Origin: Trichosphaerium sp. ATCC 40318
Taxonomy: Eukaryota; Discosea; Flabellinia; Trichosidae
Direction of reading: 5' to 3'
Assembly: GCA_038496445.1 (NCBI GenBank)
Contig: JALMLS010000268.1
Span: 62,001-126,000, forward strand
DNA length: 64,000 nucleotides
Within the stretch, counting starts at the first letter, position 1; every line of letters begins with the position of its first letter. The notes under the pieces are model-generated. The model saw nothing but the letters and a program-made list of their open reading frames with translations, did no database searches and had not been told where the DNA came from. The translations under genes and the position numbers were made by a program. Of this stretch, positions 30,990 through 44,000 are shown one piece after another.

Positions 30990-33900
30990 TTATGTTTCTA
31001 TATGTGATAGTGCTATACATAACTTATCATACACATCTTCATTTTTGCGAACATACGCCTGTGTTTTTGCTTCTAATTTATCAAGTACTTTTGGTGATAC
31101 CTCTGCTAAGTCACAACCGAAAACATCATCTTCAGGTTGTAAACGATAATATGTATCAGCAGGTAAAAAATCGGATACAATACCGCTTATACTACATCAC
31201 GTGAGCAAAATAAATTATTTCAAAAACACACTGACAACCCACTAAGAGTAGGCAGCGTCGTTGTCAAGGAAGTAACGTACTTTTCAGTGTCAGTACAACT
31301 CGAAATCAAAGTTTGACACAAGTTGACATAATATGACCTTTTGTTGCTTTTTCTGGTGTTTTACCTGTACCACATGACACTACTACATCAAGTTTACGAT
31401 TAGGCCATATCTTTTTAACTTCATGAAGTGCTATAGCTGTAGGATTATTCGCTGTAAGCGCTCCATCCTGAAATATGTTTCCATCTTTTTTAAGACTATC
31501 AAAATATGTTGGTGCTGCTGATGAAGCACGTACACCATGCCAATACTTCGAACTACAGTCACCCTAACACCTTTAATTCAGTACTAACAATGTTATTCGC
31601 AAGGCATTGTACCTTGTAACGAGAATCAGATACATCTGGCCCAAACGTGTAATTTCGAAAGACATATGTTGCAGGTGGCGAAACAGTCACCAGAGTCGAC
31701 ACAAGGGAAACCTTTTCAATAAACAGTAAGGCAACAGTGATATTGAAGTAATAAACAAGTTTTCTTAATAAAGTACCTTTACTGTAGACTCCATAACAGT
31801 ATCAATAGAGGCCATTTGACCATATAATTTTTGTAGAATATCTTCCAATGGCTTAATGGAATAAAAAGACCCACGCTGAATTGCAATTAACATTTTAGGC
31901 TTTGCAATGATAGCTTACCTTTATCATCGATGTAGTTGCAATTAACTGAGCCCAAGTACCTTTAGCTGGAGTAGGAACCCAAGATGAGGTCTAAAGGAGA
32001 TGAGTTTAAGCAGCATTACGGTTACAAAATAAAAGCTGTGGAACATACAAGTTTGTTGTCTCTATCCTCAAAAGAGTCCATTGATAGAGTTGTTGTCTCT
32101 GATTCTTTCTCTACGTTTTTCTTCGCACTTCCAGAAGGAACAAATATAAGAGAACAAAGATCTCTAGAAATCCGTCATGAGCTTCCAACCAAACGATGAA
32201 AAAAAAAACTGCAAACAAAAAAGTATTAAAAGATGTTACCTGTACAATGTTGAAATAGTCGCCATGTTTCTTCCACTGAGAATCAGCGAAGCGAGAATAG
32301 CTCCTGTAGAAGTACCACAAACATAATCGAAAAGATCACAGATCTAACATTAAGACATTATGAGCAAATAATAAAAAAAATACCAATCGAAAACTCTAAC
32401 CTTTTTTCCTGTTTTCTCTTCGATAGCTTGTAACAGTTTACACGTGACCAATCCTCGTGTGCCGCCACCATCTAAAGTGAGTACACGTATACCACGCTTA
32501 CTAGTACCAAAACCGCTCACCAACTCTAAACACTGCAAGTCAAAACCAAAACTAGAACTGATACCAAAATGCCGCACCATTTTGTCCAAATATAGCCAAT
32601 ACCCTCGTTGCTTGTTTGACAACTTGACTATCATTACTTCTCAAGCATGATTTTATCAAATCTATAGTACACTCAAACATAATCTCTTTACGTAATTCCT
32701 TTTCAAGAGCCATATTGCCAATCGTATTTAGCACAAGAACATGAATTTCAGGATTTACAATATCACTTTTTAACAACGATACCAGTAAACCCATGACTTG
32801 TTTCTCTTCATGCATCTTGGCTCTATTAGGCTCTATACGAATCAAGTTAAAAACGAAAAAAATACAATTTCTATGCGTACCATGAGCTGTAAGAAAGTTA
32901 ACAGCAGACAAAGCACTAAGTTGAATCGATGGATCTGAGTTAAGTCCCAAACATACAATCTCTTCAATACCACCACTATCAACTATCCTTCCTTGAAAGC
33001 ACTCTATACATATCAACATAAGTACGCAACAATACTAAAGTGTTAAAAGTACCTTGTTGAGCGAGGTAAGTCAATGCAAAGACTAAAAATGGATGTGGAG
33101 AAGATCTCAATAAAATCAGCAGTTGAGGTAGTTTATCAACTTTCTCATCAATGACTTCAGCTTTCATGCCCTTTTCCGTCTCTATGCTACATAAATACTA
33201 TAAGTTATAGTATTGATCGTACTTCTTAGGTATAGGTTTGCAACCCGCAACTGAGTCAAGTCACAATCTGTGAAATCTCGAGGTAAAATCATTATTTTGT
33301 TGCCTTGCAAGTTCAATATTTTCAAGGCTTTGAGAGAACATAAGCTGATAGGTAAGTTTGTAATTTGATTATGTGATATATCTAGCTTCCTTAGGTTGGT
33401 CATATTACTCATATTTTTTAAAAAGTCCTTTGTTTCAAGCCTGTTATGACCCAAGTCAAGCTCTTCAACCTAAATTCAAATAATCAATTGATTTCAAAAT
33501 TCTTTTTTCAGTTATGACGTACACTAGACAGTTTATAAACTGGTGCTACTGATTTTAGCTTATTCTTTGCAAGCAGAATTCTTTGTAAACCGACCATAAG
33601 TGCAAGAGAAGACGGTAGTTCATGCAAATGATTATGCTTTATATTTAGTGTAAGAAGGCCTGTAAGTTTGCCAATCTCTGCCGGTAAGTATTCTATTACG
33701 TTGTGACTTACATCTAATACCTTCATAGAGCATAGTAAACCTAAAAGCATAATGAGATTAACCTTCAAGTAAGCAAAGAAAAAACAATGTTGAAGATTCC
33801 GTTTCTTTTAAGATTGTTATGTACCAAGCTCTTTTGGAAATGATTTAAGCTTATTATGTGATAAATCTAAGCGTGTGACAGTGTTCCAAAATCCAATACG

Positions 33901-35528
33901 CTCTTTGATAAAAAAATAAAGAGTTAGCAATGACCAAAACAAGAACAAGTTGCTCTTTTTTTCTTCCTTTTTTTTTACAGATAATAGGCCTTGCTTCACG
34001 TACTTGATACTTTATGGAGGTGATTGTGACTGAGATTTATTTCAGTCAGTGCGCGAATACCACAAAGAGAATGTGGTATTCTAGATAGTTTATTATGGCT
34101 CAAATTAACTGCATTTAGTGAAGTTCCAATTCGTTGAAGTTGTGTCAAAAACTAATCAAAACATCAACATAAAATCACACGCCACATGAGATACTTTAAC
34201 AGAAATAGTGCTATAACTTACGTTTGTTGGCTTTACCATTGGTGATTTGAATTGATTTTTGTCAAGCCGAAGTTCCTCCAATCGTGTCATATCACCCAAA
34301 TGAGGAATAGTCATCAATTTGTTATCTCTTGCAAATACATTAGCGCTTTACAGTTAAAAACTGTTTCGTATGTACCTTAAATTCAAAGACCTTATATTAT
34401 ACATCCTATCAATATCCTTGGAAAGAACCATAATATGATTCTTTTCTAGAGACAGCACGTGCAGATTTGTTAATTTGGCTATTTATAAAACATTAAAAAA
34501 AAAAACCACAGCTACACTCTACGTAACAAGTATAAAACACTTACATATTGAAGAAGGTAAATTCTGAACTTCGTTATCGTATAGCGACAATATCTTCAAG
34601 TTTGTCAAGTTTGCTAAAACAGCCTCATTAGCGTTTAAAAGCGTAAAAAAATGGTTGTAAAAATACCAATGTCAGATGATATCCCACGTATTTTGCACGT
34701 GTGTAACTCAATTTCTTGAAGAGTCACAAGTTTACATAGATTGTCATCAATGCTTAAGAGCATATGCCGTGCCAGTTTCAATTTACACAAGTTATTTGCT
34801 TTGTATACAACGGCAGGAATCGATTGAAGTTGAAGATCAAATGGCGGAGCTGAAACAATGCGTATCTCTGATACTAAGTTACCAACAACATCACAAAGCT
34901 TCTGATACAACGTCTCATCAACTGTTTGCTGCGTAAAGATTAGAGTTTAGAGATTAAACGCCATTTGAAGCGAAAATAGTTTAAAATCGACAAATATTGT
35001 TTTGGTGGCTTGCTAACGCGTTAAAACTGTTTCTTGAGACTGTGAGACTCATTATTGAAGTTGTCGCGACACGTACTGATTTTGACGAGTTGCTTGTAAG
35101 ATCATCTGTAACTACATCCTTGTACACGCCTAGGTGCTCCGCCATTTCAGTGACTAGCCCTTTGATATCCTGTGAAACTTTGAATGTCGCGGTTTTATTT
35201 TTATTTGTCTTTACTTCTACATGCATATGACCGCTTGACTGCTCCTTTGTAAGTTGGAGAATTCTCGCTGTTAAAAAATGTAACGCGCCTTTTTTTTGTG
35301 TGTAGCCCATAGGTATGAAGGTAACAAGCCCAAAAATTTAGATTTTGAGGCATGAGGAGCGGGGTTATGTTCCACTTTAACTTTTTTGCGTACTGGCTCT
35401 TCAGGAGCGTTCTTGGTTGTACCAGACGCGGCGGGAGCCTTCCACGCCCATTGATTCAGCCTATTGACGACATCCCAATAGCTATCACGACGTTGAATCC
35501 CGGGCTTGTCTCCATCCTCTTCTGCCAT
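30990..35528 (-). CDS. LRR-ARM-patatin phospholipase (plant PLA-I-like architecture)
   Basis: More than 15 exons from ATG 35528 (MAEEDGDKPGIQRRDSYWDV) to TAA 30992-30990. Order of domains: leader; leucine-rich repeats (SMKVLDVSHNVIEYLPAEIG, NLRKLDISHNQITNLPISLC); armadillo-like repeats (about 33160-32560: SDPSIQLSALSAVNFL); then a patatin domain. The patatin domain has the oxyanion motif LTLDGGGTRGLVTC, the nucleophile elbow VCGTSTGAIL with its Ser, and the catalytic Asp in QDGALTANNPTAIALHEVKK. The C-terminus (YYRLQPEDDVFGCDLAEV) also matches the family pattern. It probably hydrolyses acyl ester bonds of membrane lipids. The same architecture is known from Arabidopsis phospholipase A I. Internal exon limits are approximate. 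Confidence 0.85.
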
Positions 35529-35701
35529 TACAACTCACGAAATAAAACGCTGAGACTCATTTTGACACTTCAACACGACTTAAAGGAGCGCAACACAATC
35601 TAAAAGACACGGCCGTTACAAAGGAATACATAGCTTGTTATTCACGCACAGTATAATTTCAAGAAACAACGTGGTTGTGAAAACGAACAAAAACCAAACA
35701 C

Positions 35702-36858
35702 ATGTCGTTCGCCGACCTTCCTCCTGAATTATTATGTATTATTGCCGAGAATCTTCACAGTATTGCTGATTTTTGGACGCTACAATTAGTATCGCGCGGT
35801 TTCAACGATTTCTGGCGTAGTGACGTATTATGGAAGCCAATGTACAAAGCGGAGGATGAATTTAACGTCAATGACTTGACTTGTTTCCCAGATGATTATT
35901 CATGGCGCAAAAAGTTCTTGAGTGGTATGTAGCGCATGAAGCATTCCAAAACCGTTATTTATAAATAAACATAGCCAGAATCACGAAAGGCTGCGACACT
36001 AAGCTCGCACAGTTCTCTAATACATCACCACGCTGGTTAAAGGTACAAACAGCAATTACTGTTTTAGCAATTTAACATTTTATGTCAAGGCTTGTCGCGT
36101 TCGTGTTGATACCAAATACACCTTACGAGTCACGCATCTTGGCGCTCACATGAACTATGTTGACAAAGCAGCTTTTGCTCTATACACAGACGATGACAAC
36201 GCCTATCCTGCGAAGCTACTTACGAAAACAGGTGAGTACATTTTTATCAAGAAAAAAAAAAGCATTATTCTGACATTGGTTTTCGCTCAGATTTCACGCT
36301 TTCATTGAGGTCCCTTAACCCCTCAAAAGACGTAAAGAAAGGATTTAAGCTACCTGTACCTGTAAAACAGTCAGTGTTAATAACGAGTGGTTGGTATTGG
36401 GTAGTTGGAATATACACTGAAGTGACACGTGTCCACGAGGTAATCAAATTATTTGTTTCAGTTTTTTCTACTTTATTTATTAATGACACTTAGCTACCTC
36501 GAGATAAATCATCGGGTGAGTACAATGAACAGGTATGTTAACACCAATGCCAAAGGGAGGGTTGTTTTAACTTTGTGTTACTTAGGAAGACGTTGTGTTT
36601 AGAGCAACAGTTGTGCCACGTTCTGGGGGATATGGAGAATTTCCTGATATCTACCCAGATAGAACACAAGCTCAGACATCTTACAGAAAAAATGCGTCGT
36701 ATTTCATAGATGCTGTTATTCACAGTCCTAAATTTAATCACAATGTTAATTCAGCTTCATATACCGCGATAAAAGAATTTATACCTTCAGAAAAAAAATG
36801 TGTTGCAGATGCCAGTGCGAATGCAGTAGTGAAGAAATCATCTAGTGCGCGTTGGTAG
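35702..36858 (+). CDS. F-box protein with C-terminal beta-rich domain
   Basis: About seven exons. The F-box is at residues 4-45 (FADLPPELLCIIAENLHSIA, then LQLVSRGFNDFWRSDVLW). After introns at about 35927-35973 and 36042-36090 comes a beta-rich domain (YTLRVTHLGAHMNYVDKAAF, ALYTDDDNAYPAKLL, SGWYWVVGIYTEV). It resembles bacterial and eukaryotic carbohydrate-binding-like beta sandwiches of the DUF4082 type, though this match is from memory and weak. TAG is at 36856-36858. It is presumably an SCF substrate adaptor. Divergent from the phospholipase gene across about 170 bp. Confidence 0.75.
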
Positions 36859-37106
36859 TATCAAACAATAAAATATTGTTTCACGTGACCATGATTTGGT
36901 GAGTAAGATATAGTTCACAGTGACCGCAATGAACAATGACATGAACAAGAAGTAAAACAAAATCAAACTACAATCTAGAACTTTGCTGGCAACGACCGTT
37001 TTTGCTTGTATAGTTATTTTTGAAAAAGAAGGTATAAACAAACAACTTAAAAACTTCGTGCGAGTGACTATGTTTATTGACCATTTGGTATTTTTTTTTG
37101 AACGTA

Positions 37107-38280
37107 TTATCCCATTACAGCATCATCATCTGAGCTGTATTCACTGGAATTAGAGGCACTATCAGAGATTGACATTGAGTCATCATCACCATCGTTCCTT
37201 CTTGCACACATATTTTTTACTTGATCCAAGCTCATAAGCTGTGCTTCATGAAACGAATGTTCTGAAAAAAAATCAACAAAATCATTGAGCTTTAAAACTC
37301 ACGTTTAAATTTGCTGATGTTTGTTATAGCCCTGAAGTAGAATTTGATTCTTAGCTTCTCAATGTCATCTTGTGTAACTTTCTGAGTTAACACATGCACC
37401 ATGTTACTAACACAGTCATTCTCATACTCTGAGTCATACAGAGATCCGACAGTGTACTCTTTCTGATTTTTGCAAAAAAAGTTAAAAAATATTGAGTATT
37501 GCTTGACAGTACAGTAACGTTGTATCCTTTAGTACCGTTTTCCTGAGCTGTGTAAATATGATAGATATAAACAAAACTGGGTAAGTGAAAGTATTGGGAG
37601 TACTTCAATCTGCTTCACAACAGCAGCATGATCAATTTGCTCCTGAGCTAATTTATTTCTTATACTTGTATCAAACATGTGTTCCAGTTCCCAAGTTAAC
37701 GTCTCTGTACCAGTTCTAAAGCCTTCAAATTCTAGCTTTACCTATTATTGTAACATTCAGTAATAAGCATGATCAAACGCAAGAGTAAACTCACCATGAC
37801 ATATTCCGGTTTCTTGGGAGTTTTATTGAATAAGTCATCATCAAAGTCACCTTGAAACTCAATATCTTCACTATCGTAATCACTAGACACCCTTGCGTTA
37901 AGACATCTACACTTGATTGGTACATCCATATCTTTTATGTAGTTGTCTTGACACGTTTTAAACCCTCTGCATTTTCCTGGACAACGTTGAAAAAACAATA
38001 CGAGATCAAAAGATATAATACCTTTAAAAGAAAAAGCATAAGGAGCTAATTTCTCATTTACTTTTTCCAAAGCATCATCAAAACACTCTTCATCATCGGA
38101 AGAGTGTAACTGATTGAATTCTTCGAAATAGGGGCCGTTTATATCATCAAAGAAAGGGGAATGTATCTAGCATTGAAACGTGAACTTTTGTTGTATTTTT
38201 TTGTTAGTACTTGCATATGCTTTAATGCCAAAGCACTCAATACCATATGACCTATCCCTTCGTTGTTGTTCAATATCCAT
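37107..38280 (-). CDS. Acidic multi-exon protein, unknown function
   Basis: About six exons from ATG 38280 (MDIEQQRRDRSYGIECFG) to TAA 37109-37107. Features in order: an acidic stretch (LHSSDDEECFDDALEKVNEK), a Cys-rich patch (RCPGKCRGFKTCQDNYIK, PIKCRC), another acidic stretch (DYDSEDIEFQGDFDDDLF), helical middle exons (FDTSIRNKLAQEQIDHAAVV), and a Ser/Asp-rich tail ending SSEYSSDDDAVMG. The first join (GTACTA donor at about 38210 to CGAAG acceptor at about 38127) is phase-consistent but uncertain. No known family was recognised; the acidic tails suggest a nuclear or nucleic-acid-associated protein, which is inference only. Confidence 0.5.
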
Positions 38281-38752
38281 GCTACATGTTAAAGTATTAA
38301 AAAGGTGTTTGTAAAGGAAGGTTGTAACGTAACGGAGAAAACAAATTAAGAAGTATGTAAGATTTGTGACAAAAGTATTGAAGTCATGTGATTGTATAAC
38401 CACATCTTACTTTGTCATTGGATCAAGATTTGCTGTTCACGTGATGGAAGAAAACGAAAAACCGTTAATACAATTTATATCACCCAGGGCCGTATGTAAA
38501 TGTAGGCAACCACAAGGCCAAATGCGCATGTGAAGCATAACGGGGAACAAAGCAAAAAAAAAACGTTATTCCAAAAGATTATGGTACCTGGATGCGGGGT
38601 GAATACACCAATATACAACAACGCGCTATTGTACACTAAGAGAACAGTGCAAAGTCGTTTTGGTCCTGTGGGATAATTTTACACAATAAAATCGCCTACG
38701 CATTTACTATTCGGTTTGTTAATTATCTCAATTGTAAAGCTAACACTGCAGT
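38281..38752. other. Divergent promoter region
   Basis: About 470 bp between the start codons of the acidic protein (minus) and SF1 (plus). It contains a CACGTG palindrome (about 38438). No further gene was recognised. Confidence 0.5.
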
Positions 38753-40836
38753 ATGTCTGATAGCGAGTCAGACCATGAGCGTCGTACGTCATTTATTGCC
38801 TCTTTGTAGGGTTTTTTATCATTAACACCGTAAAGGCGGCCGTAAGCGCCACCACCGCGATGATAGGAGTCACGATAAAAAAAGAAGACGTAGAAGGGAC
38901 AAAGAGAAGAGCAGCAGCAGTAAATCTAAAAGCAAAGCAGAACCAGAGGTGCCAACGCGATTAACACGCTGGGATCCTGAAGACAGAAAAACATTTTTGC
39001 CTGGTGTACCAACATACGTCCCAGACAACATAAGCGGCCCTGAGATGGAAGCTTTACACATCAGAATCAGATTTGAAGAAATTACTTTCAAACTAGTGCA
39101 CCAAGGTTACCATATGGATCTACAAGAGCGACCGGGTAGAGAAAGGTACACTTTTAACTTGTGCTTAGCATTTGCCAACGAATTTGTTGATAGGTCACCA
39201 TCACCACCTCCAGAGTACGACAAACACGGTAAAAGAACGAATACACGCGATATACGCATCAAAAACAAGCTTGAAAGGTACTTATAACTTTATTGTTTTA
39301 AAGCGACGTATTTGTACTTAATCTATTATAAAGGGAGCGCCACACACTTGTAGAAAAAGCATACAGGATTAATCCAATGTTTAAACCACCTACAGACTAT
39401 AAAAACGTATCTGTTAAAAAAACTAAAAAAGTTTTCATTCCAATCGACGAATTTCCAGAATATAATTTCATTGGTTTAATTATTGGGCCACGGTACGTGT
39501 TTTTTATTGACATTCTGGCGTTTTATTATTTTTTTTTTGAATTTTTTTTTGCAAAAAACTCGCTTCTATTCGGTTTATTTAGCTTGAATCCTTACTCATG
39601 TCTATAGTGGTATGACACAAAAAAAGATGGAACGTGAATCAGGCGCCAAAATTTCAATTAGAGGCAAAGGATCTGTGAAAGAAGGAAAAGTCAAAGCTGG
39701 AAGACCACAAGATGATGAAGATGAAGATTTGCATGTTCTCGTAACTGCTGATACTGAAAAGCAACTTGAGGTTGCTAGTATGATGATTGCTAAACTATTG
39801 ATTCCTGTAGAAGAAGGTAAGATGCGCACAGTAGAAAAACACATGACGCACAAGATAATTTTGGAATTTTTTTTTTGGTTTTGAAGTACTTTCAAGGTGT
39901 TAACTTTGTATGTTTAGGACGTAATGAACATAAGCGAAACCAACTTAGATTGCTCGCTGAGATTAATGGTACACTTCGTGAAACAATGTTGCAGCCACAT
40001 ACAAGGTAAGAAAGCTGTTTTTTGTTGCAAAACAAAAATGTCAACGAATTATTTTTTGAAAGATAACCTTTGCTTGTTCTGTCACTATTATAAGACAGTT
40101 CTTTTATTTTCTACTACTATTTTTTTTCTGAGTTCTTACAATTGTTTATAGAACATGGAGAGCACCTGATGTTTATTGTAAACACTGCGGTGAAATTTCT
40201 CACGCAACAATTGATTGTCCACTCAAACATGCACCTGTTGATAAGGCTAAAATTGATTCTGAATATAACGACTTTATGTCTGCTATTGGTGAGACACAGA
40301 CAACTGCTAAGGCCAGTCAAGAGGCTAGTAAGAAGACAGAGGTAAGCGATTACAATAATTTCCTTGTAGTTTTTTTCTTTAGTCTTCTTGGTTACTTATA
40401 TTTCTTGTAGGAAACGTACATGAACTTTATGTCTACTATCGACAATCTTACAGAAGACAAGGGCCCAGCTCCTCCTACAAACCCACCGCCGCCAGCAGCG
40501 CCTGCGCCATGGCAACAAGGAAGTGCTGCAGCGCCTGCAGCACCTGCACCATGGCAACAAGGAAATGCCGCTGCGCCTGCAGCACCTGCGCCTTGGCAAC
40601 AACAGGGTGGTGCACCAGCACCATGGCAACAGCAAAGCGGCGCAGCGCCACCAGCAGCACCAGCACCTTGGCAACAACAGGGCGGTGCGGCGCCATGGCA
40701 ACAAGGGCAACCGCCTCAGCCAGGACAGGCCGCGCCATGGCAACAAGGGCAACCACCTCAGCCAGGACAACCCCCACAGCCAGCTCAACCTCCTCCGCCA
40801 AGCCAACCTGCTCCTCCTTACCCTCCTCAACAATAA
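38753..40836 (+). CDS. SF1: Splicing factor 1 / branchpoint-binding protein
   Basis: About eight exons from ATG 38753 ([11 protein letters not shown], then an Arg/Lys/Ser-rich leader). The SF1-HH region reads [20 protein letters not shown] and then [13 protein letters not shown]-like sequence with [19 protein letters not shown], the SPSP phosphorylation site. The KH-QUA2 domain follows ([47 protein letters not shown]). Then come a CCHC zinc knuckle ([14 protein letters not shown]) and a Pro/Gln/Ala-rich tail ending PYPPQQ. By established knowledge this protein recognises the intron branchpoint in the nucleus during early spliceosome assembly. It is highly conserved, so the exon calls here are reliable and help to define this genome's introns. 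Confidence 0.95.
40495..40800 (+). repeat. Tandem APWQQG-type coding repeats in SF1 tail
   Basis: At least seven imperfect units of about 27-45 bp encode A-P-W-Q-Q plus G/Q-rich spacers. GC content is far above the surrounding sequence. It also opens long shadow frames on other strands, which are not genes. Confidence 0.85.
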
Positions 40837-41043
40837 ATTTTTCCCTCTATGGTAGATCGTTTTTCCTTGTTGGTTATGATGCAAGCGTTTACCGCTAAGA
40901 TTGTTTTTGTAGTGTTTGTATCTGTGTTAGTAATAATTCTTGACTAAAAGAGAAATTACACGATTTTGTTAAAATAACTACGCAACGTTTTTATTCACGT
41001 GCGATTATCTGGTGGTTAAATCGAGTCTTTGGACGCTAAGGGT

Positions 41044-44000
41044 ATGGCCGATAATATCGTACAGTGTGATATTCGGTTAGTAAAGGTTGAAAGAAATGGT
41101 ATTGAGAAACTAAGCGGCCTTGACGTTACATTAAAGATCACTGGTACAGTAGGAAGCGTTTGTATATTTTGCGCAAGCTTTAGATTTTTTTTTTCTATTT
41201 TCAAAAATGTAAAGCTTACGGAGGAGTAGATGCTCCTAAATTGATTGCAGCGGCATATCCAGATGCTGAAAATGTAGAATACTTATATTTTGATCGTGTG
41301 AAATGGCCAAAGACTATGAGCGCTATCATTACAATAGCGTGCAAGGTACTTGTTTCCACTGTTAATAAAAAAGTATTTTTTTGATTTTTGTTTTGTTTTG
41401 GAGTTATTTGGATTTAAATCACGTGATTATTTTAAAACACTATTGTAGGCGAATAAGTTCGTTATCACACAAGCATTGGCGCCTTCAATTATAAAAAAGG
41501 GTAAGGTCACATTGACGTGCACAGGAAATACAGCAAACCCAAAGATCACTCTTCGTATCTACCAAACAAAAAAAACCAAAATACTCCGAGGGAACAGGGC
41601 AAAGTCTCTTACTAGAGCTCCTGGTTTTGTTAGAGATGCAAGAAGACGTGTTGCAAGTATGTTTCCAAGGAAGAAGAACGCAGTAACTAGGTCTGCGCCT
41701 GTAGTACAGATTCAAACGGAACCAGCAGTCCGTATTATTGATCCAACAGACACTTTGACAAAGATGCATTCTGTCGGTAGGAAAGAATCAAATTCTGCTA
41801 GTAGTGCTGAGGGTTTAATGCGTCGAAGCCAGACACCACCAAGAGATAGGGCGTATGCAATAGGAGATAAATCGAACTTAACTAGTGAGCAAAGAGGTAA
41901 TTTTTGTTCAGTTTTGTATACGTTGTACTAAGTCCCACTTAGGTATCGTTGACAGGTTGGCAAAGCAACCAATTATGTCGGGTGATGGGCATACTATGAA
42001 AGCTTTAACAGAATCAGGGTCTCAAAATAGCCATTCATCAAGCATGGCATCTCATAGGGAAAGCGAACTAAAATCATTTGAAACAGATTCTCGTACAACA
42101 AGAGAGAAATTTTCAAAGAATGTTACTGTTCTATATGGTCATTCGTTCATAAATACTGTATTCCGTGGTTTAAAGTTATGTGATGAATGCGATAAACGAC
42201 TTGAAGGTGCTTACAAGATGGGCTACGACTGTCAACGTACGACAACATCAAACAACTATTTTTTGGAGCCAAGAAAAAACACGTGTTTCTGACTCCACAC
42301 TGTTTAGTTTGTAATCATCGAATTTGTAAGGATTGTTTCAAATCTACTTTAAGGCAAAGATGTACACATGAAAAAGAAAGAGCGCCAACTAAAAGTACAA
42401 ATGAACATGAGTTCGTGTGGGATAGTTGGACCAAAGTATGCATTATTGGTTTTAAAAATAGATTATTTCAATTAACGGTTTGTTTTAGAGTTTGCAAGTT
42501 TTTGTACCTACTGAGAAGCTAGTCATAGAAAGCACTATGACAAGCAAAGGTATTGATACACTAGAAATTCATGAGTACTAACAAAAAGTACGCTAGAGCT
42601 AAAGAAACTTCACCGGTTCTCAAGAAATTTCGGACATTTCAAAAAACTACGTTTGAAACACAACAAGTTGACATCTTCGGTATGTTTTTCGTTAGCACTA
42701 TAATTCAGTTATAAGATGATATCCAAATAATGTTCTTAGGATGCCATAAGTATGGGAAAGACGATACAAAACTTGAAATTCCTTGAAGTATTGGACCTAT
42801 CAAAAAATGAGATTGAAGCGAAAACACTCACTAATCTCTTTCCTTTCTTGAGAAAATCACACTGTTTGAAAGAGCTTAACTTGGCTGGTAACAAAATAAC
42901 AGATACCAAAGTATGTCAACAAAAACATATCCGAGATATTCAAACAAAGTGCTTTTTTCTCATCTTGTTGAATAGATTGTCACTGATATTGGTCATCTAT
43001 TGGCCGATAGCACTTCTTTAGAGACTCTGGATATATCAGGAATGATAATAGAGAAGGTTAGATATAACAAAAATAGCACCTTTCCATTTTTAATAGTCTT
43101 CAAACAGAACATGTCAATTGTAGATACTTTGATGACTAAGAATTCTTCTTTGACAAAACTCTATTTATGCGACTGCAAGTACGTTACCATAATAGACAAT
43201 TCTCTCTTTATATACTCACGTATCTTAATTTTAGGCTCCTACCACGAGTTATAGAAGGTATAGTAGAGCTTGTTAGGAATAAAAGCGTACTTAAAGTGTT
43301 GGACCTCACGGGTAACATCAATATTGGTGGTAAGAAACAGAAAAAAATAACCTCAAGGTTTTAACTAACACGTGATCAATAAAAAGATAAGGAATTGGAG
43401 GCTCTATCTGAGGCTTTGAAATATAATACCTCGTTATCGAACCTTTCTTTGAAACGTACATCAATAACTCATGAGGTAAGTAATCACGTGATAATTAGCA
43501 AGAAAGTAATTTTCTTGTTTTTGAAAGGGTACAATTTCACTTGCGAAAATGCTTCCATACAACATTGCTCTTCGAAGTATTAATCTAAAAGACACAAAAA
43601 TAGAAACAAGTGTGAACCTAGTAGGTGCGTATAGAATTCTATACGCAAAGTATTGTAAACGCTTACCGTTTTGTTAATAGAACTAAAAAAAGCTGTCCAT
43701 GAAAAGTTCTTTACTATTGTCGTTTTGACGTCAAGTGGAGGTCTAGGGCTTTGGGAAGAGTTTGCAGTTTCTAGTGCAGCTAAGCATGGCACTCTACGTA
43801 ATTTAAAAATGGACGGTGATTTGACAACGGGTGTTGCTGAACAAATAGAAACGTCTGTCATGAAGATGCTTATGGGTAGTAAAAGAGGATTAATACTTGA
43901 AAGGTAACTCGCTGTCTTTGTACCTCAGGATGCCGTATTTAATATGAGTTATAGATTTAACACAACTGATGGCCCTAAAAATAATCATGACAGAAAGCCT

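Noticed and set aside
40396-40898. Long open frames on other strands and frames across the SF1 tail
   Set aside because: Shadows of the GC-rich APWQQG repeats; composition of the shadows (Trp/Arg-rich) follows from the repeat unit.
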